Notes: generated by a model from the letters alone, not told the origin. A stretch of DNA of 64,000 nucleotides from Aliiroseovarius pelagivivens (GCF_900302485.1 NZ_OMOI01000001.1:1860001-1924000); one strand, 5' to 3'; positions 7,642 through 17,060 are shown, counted from the first letter of the stretch. Numbers and translations: made by a program.

Positions 7642-9304
7642 CTATAACCATTTCGACGAAAGCTTCGTCCGCAACCGCGTCGCCCAGTTTCGCGAACAAG
7701 TCGGCCGCCGCATCTCGGGTGCGCTGACCGAAGACGAATTCAAGCCTCTGCGCCTGATGAATGGCGTCTATCTGCAACTGCACGCTTATATGCTGCGGGT
7801 CGCGATCCCCTATGGCTCGCTCAACCCCAACCAGATGCGCCAGCTGGCGATGATCGGCGAACGCTGGGACAAGGGCTATGGCCACTGGACCACGCGCCAG
7901 AATATTCAGTACAACTGGCCGCGCCTGTCAGACATCCCTGATATGTTGGACGCGCTGGCCGATGTGGGCATGCACGCGATCCAGACCTCGGGCAACACGA
8001 TCCGCAACGTGACGGCTGATCACTTCGCCGGTGCCGCTGCGGACGAGGTCGAAGACCCGCGCCCCACGGCTGAGCTTCTGCGTCAGTGGTCCACCGACCA
8101 CCCGGAATTCCAGTTCCTGCCGCGCAAGTTTAAGCTGGCGGTAACCGGGTCGAAGGCGGATCGCGCCGTGACCAAAGCCCATGACATCGGCATCCGCATC
8201 GTGAAGAACGAGGCCGGAGACGTTGGCTATCAAATCCTCGTCGGGGGTGGCCTTGGCCGTACGCCTGTTGTCGGTCAGGTCCTGAAAGATTTCCTGCCGC
8301 GCGAAGATCTGCTGCCCTATGTCGAGGCCGTCGTCAGCGTCTACAACACGCTGGGGCGCCGCGATAACAAGTATAAAGCGCGTATCAAGATCACCACGAT
8401 GGAGAACGGGATCGACACGATCCATGATCTGGTCGAGGCCCGTTTTGCGCAACTGCGCCCGCTGTTCTCGGGTGTGGATCAAGAGCATTTCGCGAATATC
8501 GCCGCTGACTTCACCGCACCCGACTACAAGACGGCCGACCTTGCTGGCTATCACGCTGCACGTGACGCCGACCCGATCTTCCGGTCGTGGAGCGACACCA
8601 ACGTGGATGACCACCGCGCGGACGGCTACGGGATCGTCACGATCTCGATGAAAGCGCATGGTGCGACGCCGGGGGATGCCAACTCTGATCAGATGCGCGT
8701 GTTGGCCGATTTGGCGGAACAGTTTGGCCACAGCGACATTCGCATCAGCCACGAGCAGAACGTGATCTTCCCGCATGTCCACCGTTCGGACCTGCCGGCG
8801 ATCTTCGCCACCTTGCGGGCGCATGGCATGGCGACGGCGAATGCCGGTCTGATTTCGGACATCATCGCTTGCCCCGGCATGGATTACTGCGCACTGGCAA
8901 CGGCGCGTTCGATCCCAGTCGCGCAAGAGATTGCCGAACGTTTCGACGAACTGAAAATCGAGCATGACATCGGCCATCTGCAGATCAAGATCTCGGGCTG
9001 CATCAACGCCTGTGGGCACCACCATCTGGGCCATATCGGCATTCTGGGTCTGGATCGTGCGGGCGTCGAAAACTATCAGATCACCTTGGGTGGTGACGCC
9101 GGCCCGGACACCGTGATCGGTAAGCGCGCGGGTCCGGGCTTTGCCTATGATCAGATCGTGCCGGCCATCGAACGTCTTGTGCACGCCTATCTGGAACTGC
9201 GCCAGGACGAGAGCGAGACCTTCATCGACGCCTTCCGCCGTTTGGGCGAAGCGCCGTTCAAGGCGGCGCTCTATCCGGAAGAGGACAAAAGCAATGCCGC
9301 TTGA
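7634..9304 (+). CDS. cysI: Nitrite/sulfite reductase, assimilatory sulfite reductase hemoprotein (CysI-type)
   Basis: Siroheme/[4Fe-4S] enzyme (556 aa) that reduces sulfite to sulfide in six electrons in the cytoplasm. The N-terminal half-domain carries TTRQNIQYNWPRLSDIPDML and TSGNTIRNVTADHFAG, typical for siroheme binding. The cluster cysteines lie in ACPGMDYC (about 413-419) and SGCINACGHHHLGH (about 455-459). The start MYDYNHFDESFVRNRV at 7634 overlaps the DUF2849 gene; an earlier in-frame start at 7493 would lie wholly inside that gene. No CysJ flavoprotein is present, so electrons probably come from ferredoxin through the Fpr encoded four genes on. Sulfite is preferred over nitrite as substrate because of cysH next door. 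Confidence 0.93.
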   Translation: MYDYNHFDESFVRNRVAQFREQVGRRISGALTEDEFKPLRLMNGVYLQLHAYMLRVAIPYGSLNPNQMRQLAMIGERWDKGYGHWTTRQNIQYNWPRLSDIPDMLDALADVGMHAIQTSGNTIRNVTADHFAGAAADEVEDPRPTAELLRQWSTDHPEFQFLPRKFKLAVTGSKADRAVTKAHDIGIRIVKNEAGDVGYQILVGGGLGRTPVVGQVLKDFLPREDLLPYVEAVVSVYNTLGRRDNKYKARIKITTMENGIDTIHDLVEARFAQLRPLFSGVDQEHFANIAADFTAPDYKTADLAGYHAARDADPIFRSWSDTNVDDHRADGYGIVTISMKAHGATPGDANSDQMRVLADLAEQFGHSDIRISHEQNVIFPHVHRSDLPAIFATLRAHGMATANAGLISDIIACPGMDYCALATARSIPVAQEIAERFDELKIEHDIGHLQIKISGCINACGHHHLGHIGILGLDRAGVENYQITLGGDAGPDTVIGKRAGPGFAYDQIVPAIERLVHAYLELRQDESETFIDAFRRLGEAPFKAALYPEEDKSNAA

Positions 9305-10034
9305 AATCCCCCTCCCCCCCGCAGACGAACGCGCGGCTGATCTGAACGAACGCTACAAGCACCATTCCGCGACCTCGGTCGTTGAACGGGCACTGTCGGA
9401 CAGCACCATTGGCTCGCTTGCGTTGGTGTCCAGCTTTGGCGCGGAAAGCGTCGCGCTGTTGCATCTTGTGGCCAAGGTCGACCGCACAGTTCCGGTGATC
9501 TTTCTGGACACGCAGATGCTGTTTCAGGAAACGCTCGATTATCAGGTCGAGGTAGCCGAGAAGCTGGGCCTGACAGATGTGCGTGTCCTGCATCCGGACC
9601 CGGAAGAGCTGTTTGCCCGCGACCCGGACAACATTCTGCATCTGGCCGACACCGATGCCTGCTGCGCTGTCCGTAAGGTTGAACCGCTGGACCGTGCACT
9701 TGATGGGTTTGATGGCTGGATCACCGGGCGCAAACGCTTTCAGGGCGGCAAACGCGTTGATCTGGAGTTTTTCGAGGCTGAAGACGGTCTTCTTAAGGTG
9801 AACCCGCTGGCCCATTGGGCGGCATCAGATGTGCAGGATTACCTGATCAACAACCGCCTACCCAAGCATCCGCTGGTCAGCCGCGGCTTCCCGTCGATCG
9901 GCTGTGCGCCGTGTACATCGGCAGTGAAACCCGGTGAGGACCCGCGCGCCGGACGTTGGCGCGGGGCCGAGAAGACAGAATGCGGCATCCATTTCGTGGA
10001 TGGCAAAATGGTACGTGTAGGAGCAGGAGCATGA
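9294..10034 (+). CDS. cysH: Phosphoadenylyl/adenylyl-sulfate reductase, iron-sulfur type
   Basis: Reduces activated sulfate to sulfite with thioredoxin (246 aa). The PP-loop-like nucleotide site SSFGAESVALLHLVAKVD is near residues 43-60. Two cysteine pairs, CC in DACCAVRKV (about 122-123) and CxxC in GCAPCTSAV (about 204-207), are the [4Fe-4S] ligands of APS reductases and are missing in E. coli-type PAPS reductase. APS is therefore the likely substrate although the gene is usually named cysH. The start MPLEIPLPPADER overlaps the end of cysI by 11 nt, and the stop overlaps the DUF934 gene by ATGA. Confidence 0.92.
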   Translation: MPLEIPLPPADERAADLNERYKHHSATSVVERALSDSTIGSLALVSSFGAESVALLHLVAKVDRTVPVIFLDTQMLFQETLDYQVEVAEKLGLTDVRVLHPDPEELFARDPDNILHLADTDACCAVRKVEPLDRALDGFDGWITGRKRFQGGKRVDLEFFEAEDGLLKVNPLAHWAASDVQDYLINNRLPKHPLVSRGFPSIGCAPCTSAVKPGEDPRAGRWRGAEKTECGIHFVDGKMVRVGAGA

Positions 10035-10441
10035 GCGTGATTGTAACCGATAGTGGCTTTGCCCGTGACGATTGGGCCGATGGGTTCGCAACGCTGGACG
10101 AGCGTGCCGCCAATGATACACGTGGCCTGCATTTGGCATCGGACACCGACCCGGCGGCGCTGGCCGATCTGATGGTGGGCGTACCTGCCATTCGCATCGA
10201 CTTCCCGTCTTTCGCAGATGGCCGCGGCTTCACGCTGGGCCGTCAGCTGCGCCTTCTGGGCTTTGAGGGTCGACTGCGTGCGCATGGCCACGTGATCTCG
10301 GACCAGTACGCGATGGCGCGTCGCTCGGGCTTTGACGAAGTCGAGATCTCGGACGAGCTGGCCCAGCGCCAGCCGCAAGGTGAATGGCAGTACCGGGCGG
10401 ACTGGAAAGCCTATGACTATAGGTCGCGGATGACCGGCTAG
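10031..10441 (+). CDS. DUF934 family protein
   Basis: Soluble 136-aa protein of the DUF934 family, recognised by PAIRIDFPSFADGRGFTLGRQLRLLGFEGRLRAHGH and the DQYAMARRSGFDEVEI tail. It is almost always encoded beside cysH/cysI in proteobacteria, but its biochemical role is not established. AGGAGC precedes the ATG, which overlaps the cysH stop (ATGA). The conserved SFADGRGFT and RRSGFDEVE segments recall a small TIM-barrel-like or regulatory partner; no catalytic motif is evident. Co-translation with cysH suggests an accessory role in sulfate or sulfite reduction. Confidence 0.87.
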   Translation: MSVIVTDSGFARDDWADGFATLDERAANDTRGLHLASDTDPAALADLMVGVPAIRIDFPSFADGRGFTLGRQLRLLGFEGRLRAHGHVISDQYAMARRSGFDEVEISDELAQRQPQGEWQYRADWKAYDYRSRMTG

Positions 10442-10492
10442 ACCAGCCTTCGCAACCTCCCTATACACACAGACAAGAAAGGGCGAGGCACC

Positions 10493-11365
10493 GTGCCTCG
10501 CTTTACGCTGATGAATGAAGTGACGCCCGTTATGGATGCTGAAACCAAAGTAAAACCGGTCCCGACCCTGCCCGACGCGCAGACGGTGACCGAAGTAGAA
10601 CATTACACCGACCGCCTGTTTAGGTTCCGCTGCACGCGCCCTGCCAGTCTGCGCTTCCGCTCGGGCGAATTTGTGATGATCGGCCTGATGGGAGATCCGC
10701 ACCCGGAAACCGGCAAGCAAAAACCGCTTCTGCGTGCCTATTCGATTGCCTCGCCCAGCTGGGATGAAGAGCTGGAGTTCTATTCGATCAAGGTACCGGA
10801 TGGGCCGCTGACCTCGAAACTGCAGCACTTGGAAGTGGGCGACGAGATCATCTTGCGTCCGAAACCCGTTGGCACCTTGGTGCACGACGCGCTGATCCCC
10901 GGCAAACGCATCTGGTTCTTCGCTACTGGCACCGGCTTTGCGCCCTTCGCCTCGCTTCTGCGCGAACCGCAGACCTACGAGGACTATGACGAGGTCATCA
11001 TCACCCACACCTGCCGTGAAGCGGGCGAGTTGACCTATGGTGCGAACCTGATCGAAAGCCTGAAAGAAGACGAGCTGCTGAACGAAGTGATCGGCGAAGG
11101 CTTCTGGAAGAAGATCAAGTATTACCCGACCACCACCCGCGAAGAGAGCCCCAAGATGGGCCGCATCACCGACCTGATGCGCTCGGGCGAGGCGTTCAAG
11201 GATCTGGGCGTCGAACCCCTGTGTCCCGAACATGACCGCGCGATGATCTGCGGCAATCTGGCCTTTAACCTGGAACTGAAAGAAATGTTCGAGGAATACG
11301 GGCTTGAGGAAGGTGCGAACTCGAAACCCGCGCAATACGTGGTCGAGAAAGCGTTCCTGGACTGA
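10493..11365 (+). CDS. fpr: Ferredoxin--NADP(+) reductase
   Basis: FAD-dependent electron carrier (290 aa with the GTG start, 284 from the ATG at 10511). The FAD site is LLRAYSIASP and the NAD(P)H site FATGTGFAPFASLLREP; the C-terminal end VEKAFLD is typical of bacterial Fpr. The GTG at 10493 has AAAGGGCGAGG upstream, while the ATG at 10511 has no ribosome site. The gene follows DUF934 by 51 nt and closes the cys operon, so it likely feeds electrons from NADPH to the ferredoxin used by CysI. A rho-independent terminator follows. Confidence 0.9.
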   Translation: MPRFTLMNEVTPVMDAETKVKPVPTLPDAQTVTEVEHYTDRLFRFRCTRPASLRFRSGEFVMIGLMGDPHPETGKQKPLLRAYSIASPSWDEELEFYSIKVPDGPLTSKLQHLEVGDEIILRPKPVGTLVHDALIPGKRIWFFATGTGFAPFASLLREPQTYEDYDEVIITHTCREAGELTYGANLIESLKEDELLNEVIGEGFWKKIKYYPTTTREESPKMGRITDLMRSGEAFKDLGVEPLCPEHDRAMICGNLAFNLELKEMFEEYGLEEGANSKPAQYVVEKAFLD

Positions 11366-11396
11366 TCCACAGGTCACCAGACCTACCTACACCTTA

Positions 11397-11435
11397 CCCG
11401 CCCGCTGCACCCCGTGCCGCGGGCGGCTTTGTTCT
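11397..11435 (+). terminator. Rho-independent terminator after fpr
   Basis: CCGCCCGC (11398-11405) pairs with GCGGGCGG (11419-11426), leaving a 13-nt loop, followed by the T-rich CTTTGTTCTT. It ends the cys operon and runs into the SOS box of the next operon. Confidence 0.75.
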
Positions 11436-11445
11436 TCGTATGTTC
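11431..11445 (+). promoter_or_regulatory. LexA (SOS) box upstream of imuA-imuB-dnaE2
   Basis: GTTC (11431-11434), seven bases, then GTTC (11442-11445) exactly fits the alphaproteobacterial LexA site GTTC-N7-GTTC. It lies 30 nt before the preferred imuA start and is immediately upstream of a cassette known in other alphaproteobacteria to be SOS-induced. DNA damage control of the operon is therefore likely. Confidence 0.85.
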
Positions 11446-11475
11446 CTTTTAGCGACGCGATGCTATTCTGCCTCT

Positions 11476-12042
11476 ATGCAGATTCTCGACCCGCCTCATT
11501 TCCCACCTGCCAAGACCCGCACACACGAGGTCTATGGCCCCGGCGCATCGGTCTTCGCCTTTGCGTTGGCTGCGCGGTTGGGTGGCCCGTGCCTTTGGGT
11601 GCGCGGCGGATGGGATACGGCCCAGATCAACCCCAACGGCTTTGCCCCTTTCATCGACCCGGCGGACTTTGCCCTGTGCAACACCAAGGACCAGATGCAA
11701 TCGCTGGCCGTCGCAGAAGAAGCCCTGCGCGACGGGGCCGTGCCGCTTGTCGTGATGGCTCTGCACAAACCCATTGGTCTGACCGAGGGTCGGCGTCTGC
11801 AACTGGCCGCCCGCGATGGGAAGTCCACCGGCTTGGCGCTGATTTCCGAAGACATGGGCAGCAATGCCGCCGAGACACGCTGGTACTGCGCACCCGTTTT
11901 TGATCCGAATGTGGGGGGTGAAGACTCGACTCTGCATCGGTGGGAGCTTAAAAAGAACAAATCAGGAACATTGGGTGTTTGGTATGTTCGATGGGATCGG
12001 GCGTCGCGTCGTATCGTTGTGGTTCCCCCGGTTAGCAAGTGA
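11476..12042 (+). CDS. imuA: ImuA-type mutagenesis accessory protein
   Basis: First gene of the damage-inducible translesion synthesis cassette (188 aa). It is a RecA/SulA-like fold protein related to ImuA, with RTHEVYGPGASVFAFALAARLGGPCLWVRG near the N-terminus and RRLQLAARDGKSTGLALISEDMGSNAAETRW in the middle. The family interacts with RecA and ImuB. The start at 11476 (MQILDPPHF) is preferred since an ATG at 11440 overlaps the SOS box; neither has a strong ribosome site. It overlaps imuB by 59 nt. Family divergence is high, so the identity rests partly on the imuB-dnaE2 context. Confidence 0.85.
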   Translation: MQILDPPHFPPAKTRTHEVYGPGASVFAFALAARLGGPCLWVRGGWDTAQINPNGFAPFIDPADFALCNTKDQMQSLAVAEEALRDGAVPLVVMALHKPIGLTEGRRLQLAARDGKSTGLALISEDMGSNAAETRWYCAPVFDPNVGGEDSTLHRWELKKNKSGTLGVWYVRWDRASRRIVVVPPVSK

Positions 12043-13477
12043 CCGGGTTCTGCGCCGCTGCCCGCTGGATGGCCCCTTTGCCCTAACCCAGAAAATCAGC
12101 AACACGGATCGGCTGTATTGCCTGAACCGCCAAGCGCTGAAACAGGGGCTGCACGTGGGCATGCCCTATTCCGACGCCCGTGCCTTTTGCCCTGATCTGC
12201 AAACGACCCCGGTGGACCTGCCGCAGGACGGGCGGTTTTTGCATCTTCTGCGCCGCTGGGCCACGCGCTATTGCCCATGGGTCGGGCTTGAGGGGCGGGA
12301 TGGGCTGGTCTTAGACGTCACCGGAGCCACCCACCTGTTTGGCGGCGAAGACCGGATGCTTTCTGACATGCGGATGCGTCTGATGCGCGCGGGGCTGTCG
12401 GTGCAGATTGGGCTGGCGGACACGCGGGGGGCGTCTTGGGCCTTGGCCCATTTTGGCGAAGGCGTGGCCCCTGTGGGCGATCCCTTACCCGTGCTTCAAA
12501 CGCTTCCCGTGGCGGCGCTGCGGCTGGGGGACAAGACCACCACCGCGTTGGAACGGCTGGGCCTGCGCAAGATCGGCGATCTGGCCAGCACTGCCCGCGC
12601 GCCCCTTGCGCGGCGCTTTGGGACGGATGTGCTGATGCGGCTGGACCAAGCCCTTGGCCATCAGCCCGAGGACATCACCCCGCTGGCTGATCCCCCCCAT
12701 TTCGGCGTGCGCATGACCCTGCCCGAGCCCATCGGCCTGATCGGGGATGTGATGGCGGGGGTCTCGCGCCTGTTGGATCAGCTTTGCACCAAACTGCAAA
12801 CACACGAGATGGGTGCGCGGGTGCTGACGGTTACCGTGCGCCGGGTGGATCAGGACAGTCAGGACGTAGAGCTACGGCTGGCCCGCGCCCTGCATGACCC
12901 CCAACGCATCCTGCCGCTTTTCGAACGTGGCCTGGCCGAGGTCGACGCAGGCTTTGGCATTGATCAGCTCAGGCTTCAGGCCACCCATGTTGAACCTCTG
13001 CGCGCCCAGCAGATCACCCATGCCTCGACCACGCAAAACGGCACCTCTGGGCAGCTTGAGGATCTGGTCACCCGGATCGGCGCGCGGATCGGGCTTGAGA
13101 ACATCCAGCGTTTCCTACCCGCCGACAGCCACATCCCCGAACGCAGCTTCCTGATCGCCCCCGTCGCCTATTCCGAAGCCACGCGCGGCGGTACATGGGC
13201 CTGCTCGCAACCCCGCCCCCTGTCCCTCTTCCCGCCCGAACCCATTTCCGCCCACGGGCCCCAGCCGCCCAAACGCTTTCGCTGGCGGCGCATGTTCCTG
13301 ACCACCGGGCGCGCCACGGGGCCGGAACGCATCGCGCCGGAATGGTGGCTTCCCGATGAAAACTGGCGATCTGGCCTGCGCGATTACTGGCGCGTCGAGA
13401 CCACGCAAGGAAGGCGGCTTTGGCTGTTCCATACGCCGCAAAACCCCGGCTGGTTCGTACAGGGGGAGTTCGCATGA
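11984..13477 (+). CDS. imuB: ImuB, Y-family DNA polymerase homolog without polymerase activity
   Basis: 497-aa Y-family polymerase-like protein (DinB-related) that serves as the hub of the ImuA-ImuB-DnaE2 mutasome. The N-terminus RRVVSLWFPRLASDRVLRR and the palm-like LEGRDGLVLDVTGATHLFGGE are typical; members lack the acidic catalytic residues of true Y-family polymerases. A helix-hairpin-helix-like stretch (LGDKTTTALERLGLRKIGDL) lies near residue 180. The start MFDGIGRRVVSLW at 11984 is inside imuA. The stop overlaps dnaE2 by ATGA with GGGGGAG before it, so translation is coupled. Confidence 0.92.
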   Translation: MFDGIGRRVVSLWFPRLASDRVLRRCPLDGPFALTQKISNTDRLYCLNRQALKQGLHVGMPYSDARAFCPDLQTTPVDLPQDGRFLHLLRRWATRYCPWVGLEGRDGLVLDVTGATHLFGGEDRMLSDMRMRLMRAGLSVQIGLADTRGASWALAHFGEGVAPVGDPLPVLQTLPVAALRLGDKTTTALERLGLRKIGDLASTARAPLARRFGTDVLMRLDQALGHQPEDITPLADPPHFGVRMTLPEPIGLIGDVMAGVSRLLDQLCTKLQTHEMGARVLTVTVRRVDQDSQDVELRLARALHDPQRILPLFERGLAEVDAGFGIDQLRLQATHVEPLRAQQITHASTTQNGTSGQLEDLVTRIGARIGLENIQRFLPADSHIPERSFLIAPVAYSEATRGGTWACSQPRPLSLFPPEPISAHGPQPPKRFRWRRMFLTTGRATGPERIAPEWWLPDENWRSGLRDYWRVETTQGRRLWLFHTPQNPGWFVQGEFA

Positions 13478-16400
13478 CCCCGCCCAACACGTCACATCTG
13501 CGCAGCTTGCACACGCAGGGCAATTCCTATGCCGAGCTGTGCATCACCACGAACTTCACCTTCCTGACCGGCGCCTCGCATCCGGAAGAGCTGATCGTAC
13601 GTGCCGCCGAGCTTGGATTGTCCGCCATTGCTATCACAGATCACAATTCACTGGCCGGGGTCGTGCGCGCGTGGTCTGCCTTGAAGCAACTCAGGCAAGA
13701 GGCCGACGAGGCGGTGAAGATCCAGTCACAGCAGCGGGTGGATTCTTCTTCGCGACAGAAAACCGGTCCTGAGACGCCGATTGCCAAACCAGATGCCCTC
13801 CAGCTTCCAAAGCTGATTGCCGGATGCCGCTTGATCTTGCAGGACAGTTCGGTGGACTGGGTCGCCCTGCCTCGCGACCGCCCTGCCTATCAACGTCTGA
13901 CCCGCCTTCTGACTTTGGGCAAACGCCGGGCCGAGAAAGGCCAGTGCATCCTTTACACCAAAGACATGCTTGCAGCCTGCAAGGGCATGATCCTGATCGC
14001 CCTGCCCCAGAAAGGGATGCGGCAGGCCGTGTCCGAGATCCAGCAGATGCGCCGCCGCTTTCCCGATCACGTCTTTCTGGGGGCAGCACCCCGTTATGAC
14101 GGAAGCGATCAGGCCTATCTGACAGCCTGTACCGAGCTGGCGCACCGGGCCTCGGCGCCGATGGTTGCCGTGGGGGATGTGCTGATGCATCACGCCAGCC
14201 GCCGGCAACTGGCCGATGTGCTGACCTGTATGCGGGACCATATCACCATCGACCAGATCGGCACCCGCGCGCTTCCCAACGCCGAGCGTCGCATCAAGCC
14301 CGCCCGCGACATGATCCGCCTGTTTCGCAACCACCCCGGCGCGATCCGCCGCACGTTGGAAATCGCCGACCGATGCAGCTTTGATCTGGGCGAACTATCC
14401 TATGAATACCCGCATGAAGAGGACGAGAGCGAGACCCCGTTCGCCCGGCTGAAACGGCTGGCGTATGAGGGGCTGGAACGGCGCTATCCCGACGGTGTGC
14501 CCGAGCGCGCAACACAGTTAATGACTAAAGAGCTGGCGGTGGTAAAAGATCTTGATTTCCCAGCCTACTTCCTGACCGTCCATGACATTGTGCAGTTTGC
14601 CAAATCGCAGGGCATCCTGTGTCAGGGGCGCGGGTCCGCCGCCAACTCGATCCTCTGTTATCTTCTGGGCATCACCGATGTCAGCCCCGACATGATCTCG
14701 ATGGTGTTTGAGCGTTTCATCTCAAAATACCGGGGTGAGCCGCCGGATATCGACGTGGATTTCGAACATGAACGCCGCGAAGAGGTGATCCAGTGGATCT
14801 ATCAGAAATACGGCCGCCATCGGGCTGGGCTGTGTGCCACGGTCATCCATTTCCGAAGCCGCGCCGCCATCCGCGAGGTCGGCAAAGTCATGGGCCTGTC
14901 ACAGGACGTGACCTCCAGCCTGTCAGGCCAGATCTGGGGGATGAGCAATGGAGGCGTCGATCCCGACCGTATCCGCGAGGTTGGCCTTGATCCCGAAGAC
15001 CGCCGCCTGATGCAAACCATTCATCTGATCCGCGAGGTCATCGGCTTTCCCCGCCACCTGTCTCAGCATGTGGGCGGGTTTATCATCACCCGCGGGCGGC
15101 TGGACGAGCTGGCCCCGATTGAAAACGCCGCGATGGAGGACCGCACCGTCATCTGTTGGGATAAGGATGACATCGACGCTTTGGGCATCCTGAAGGTGGA
15201 TATTTTGGGGCTGGGGATGCTCAGCTGCCTGCGCAAAAGCTTTGCCCTACTCAGTGAATTTGAAGGGCAAGATCTGGGCATCGCCACCGTCCCACAGGAA
15301 GACCCGACCACCTATGACATGCTCTGCGCTGCCGATGCGGTCGGGGTGTTTCAGGTCGAAAGCCGCGCCCAGATGAATTTCCTGCCCCGGATGAAACCGC
15401 AAACCTTCTATGATCTGGTGATCGAGGTCGCCATCGTCCGCCCCGGCCCCATTCAGGGCGGCATGGTCCAACCTTTTATCAAGCGACGCCAAGGACTTGA
15501 GCAACCCGAGCCCTTCGGCCCCGAACTGGAAGAGGTGACACGCCGCACCCTTGGCGTACCGCTGTTTCAAGAGCAAGCCATGCAGATCGCTGTGGTCGGT
15601 GCAGGCTTCACCGCGGAAGAGGCCGACCACCTGCGCCGCTCGCTGGCCTCGTTCCGGCGGATGGGCACCATTGGCCAGTACCGCGACAAGTTCATCACCG
15701 GGATGCTGAGGAATGGATATAGCACAGACGTCGCAGAACGTTGCTTCGGCCAGATCGAAGGCTTTGCTGATTACGGCTTTCCCGAAAGCCACGCCGCCGC
15801 TTTTGCGATGCTGGCCTATGTCTCGGCCTGGATGAAATGCCACCACCCGGCGGTCTTTGCCTGCGCACTGTTGAACTCGCAACCGATGGGGTTTTACGCC
15901 CCTGCCCAGATCGTCCGGGATGCGCGCGAACATGGGGTCGAAACGCGGCCCATCTGCGTGAACCACTCGGACTGGGACAACCGGCTGGAACGCCGCCCGG
16001 ACGGCTCGCTGGCGTTGCGGCTGGGCTTTCGCCAGATCAAGGGATTTCGCGAAGAGGACGCGGGCTGGATCGTGGCCGCGCGCGGCAATGGCTATCCGGA
16101 CCCACAAGCGCTGTGGCTGCGGGCGGGCTTGATCCCGTCTGCTCTGGAACGTCTGGCCGAGGCCGACGCCTTTGCCGATATGGGGTTAACGCGACGCGAC
16201 GCGCTGTGGCAGGTCAAAGCGATCCAAAGCCCCAAGCCCCTGCCCCTGTTCAACGACCCGATTGACGGTGAAAGCATCAACGAACCCTCCGTCGCCCTGC
16301 CCGCGATGCATCTGGGCGAAGAGGTGGTCGAAGATTACGTCGCCACCCGCCTGACCCTGCGCGCCCACCCGATGGAGCTTTTGCGCCCCAAGATCCCCGG

Positions 16401-16830
16401 CCTGACCCGCCATGACACCCTGCAAGAGGTGCCGCTGGGCCGCCATGCGGTCTGCGGCCTTGTTATCACCCGCCAGCGCCCCGGCACCGCATCCGGCGTC
16501 ATCTTCCTGACACTTGAAGACGAAACCGGCGTCAGCAACGTGGTGGTCTGGCCCAAGGTCTATGAACAACACCGTCGCATCGTCATGGGCGCAAGGCTTC
16601 TTCAGGTGAAGGGCTATCTGCAGCGTGAAGGCATCGTCGTGCACCTGATCGCGCAGGAAATCACCGACCTGTCTTACAAGCTTTATGAACTCGGCCACCC
16701 CATGCCCGAAGCCCTGACCACCGAAGGTGCCCGCACCGACGACACCCCGAAACAGTCCCGCCACCCCGCGCGCGCCATGCACCCACGCGACCAGGCCAAA
16801 CGCCTGTTCCCCAGCCGGGATTTTCATTAA
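13474..16830 (+). CDS. dnaE2: Error-prone DNA polymerase III alpha subunit DnaE2 (ImuC)
   Basis: C-family DNA polymerase of 1118 aa for mutagenic lesion bypass. The N-terminal PHP domain begins YAELCITTNFTFLTGASHPE with AIAITDHNSLAGVVRA; the catalytic palm has GRGSAANSILCYLLGIT and PPDIDVDFEHERREEVIQ with the paired aspartates. The C-terminus carries an OB fold (GVIFLTLEDETGVSNVVVWP) but no clamp-binding or tau-binding tail, as expected for DnaE2 against the longer replicative DnaE1. The start MTPPNTSHLRSLH overlaps the imuB stop. It is the third gene of the SOS-controlled operon. Confidence 0.95.
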   Translation: MTPPNTSHLRSLHTQGNSYAELCITTNFTFLTGASHPEELIVRAAELGLSAIAITDHNSLAGVVRAWSALKQLRQEADEAVKIQSQQRVDSSSRQKTGPETPIAKPDALQLPKLIAGCRLILQDSSVDWVALPRDRPAYQRLTRLLTLGKRRAEKGQCILYTKDMLAACKGMILIALPQKGMRQAVSEIQQMRRRFPDHVFLGAAPRYDGSDQAYLTACTELAHRASAPMVAVGDVLMHHASRRQLADVLTCMRDHITIDQIGTRALPNAERRIKPARDMIRLFRNHPGAIRRTLEIADRCSFDLGELSYEYPHEEDESETPFARLKRLAYEGLERRYPDGVPERATQLMTKELAVVKDLDFPAYFLTVHDIVQFAKSQGILCQGRGSAANSILCYLLGITDVSPDMISMVFERFISKYRGEPPDIDVDFEHERREEVIQWIYQKYGRHRAGLCATVIHFRSRAAIREVGKVMGLSQDVTSSLSGQIWGMSNGGVDPDRIREVGLDPEDRRLMQTIHLIREVIGFPRHLSQHVGGFIITRGRLDELAPIENAAMEDRTVICWDKDDIDALGILKVDILGLGMLSCLRKSFALLSEFEGQDLGIATVPQEDPTTYDMLCAADAVGVFQVESRAQMNFLPRMKPQTFYDLVIEVAIVRPGPIQGGMVQPFIKRRQGLEQPEPFGPELEEVTRRTLGVPLFQEQAMQIAVVGAGFTAEEADHLRRSLASFRRMGTIGQYRDKFITGMLRNGYSTDVAERCFGQIEGFADYGFPESHAAAFAMLAYVSAWMKCHHPAVFACALLNSQPMGFYAPAQIVRDAREHGVETRPICVNHSDWDNRLERRPDGSLALRLGFRQIKGFREEDAGWIVAARGNGYPDPQALWLRAGLIPSALERLAEADAFADMGLTRRDALWQVKAIQSPKPLPLFNDPIDGESINEPSVALPAMHLGEEVVEDYVATRLTLRAHPMELLRPKIPGLTRHDTLQEVPLGRHAVCGLVITRQRPGTASGVIFLTLEDETGVSNVVVWPKVYEQHRRIVMGARLLQVKGYLQREGIVVHLIAQEITDLSYKLYELGHPMPEALTTEGARTDDTPKQSRHPARAMHPRDQAKRLFPSRDFH

Positions 16831-16881
16831 CGGGACAAGGGCGGACACACATGATTAGAACCAGCCGATTTCGAAAAGGTG

Positions 16882-16895
16882 GCACAACATTGTGC
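16882..16895. repeat. Short palindrome after dnaE2
   Basis: GCACAACATTGTGC is a 6-2-6 dyad in the otherwise featureless 230 nt between dnaE2 and the terminator at 17061. Its role is unknown; it may be chance. Confidence 0.3.
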
Positions 16896-17060
16896 GCATG
16901 TGAAAAATGGTGCCCCAATACGTGACAGGCCCAAGAGCGTTCCGCTTTGCCCTATAAACCAACATGTCCGCAGGAAGCCCATTGGCAACTCTATTTAGTG
17001 CCAACTAACCCAAATCAACCGCTGTTTTTAAGGCCGCTGTTGGCTTCCAGTTCATTGGAA

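Noticed and set aside
9294-10034. CysH as a thioredoxin-type PAPS reductase of the E. coli kind
   Set aside because: The CC and CxxC cysteine pairs of the [4Fe-4S] APS reductases are present.
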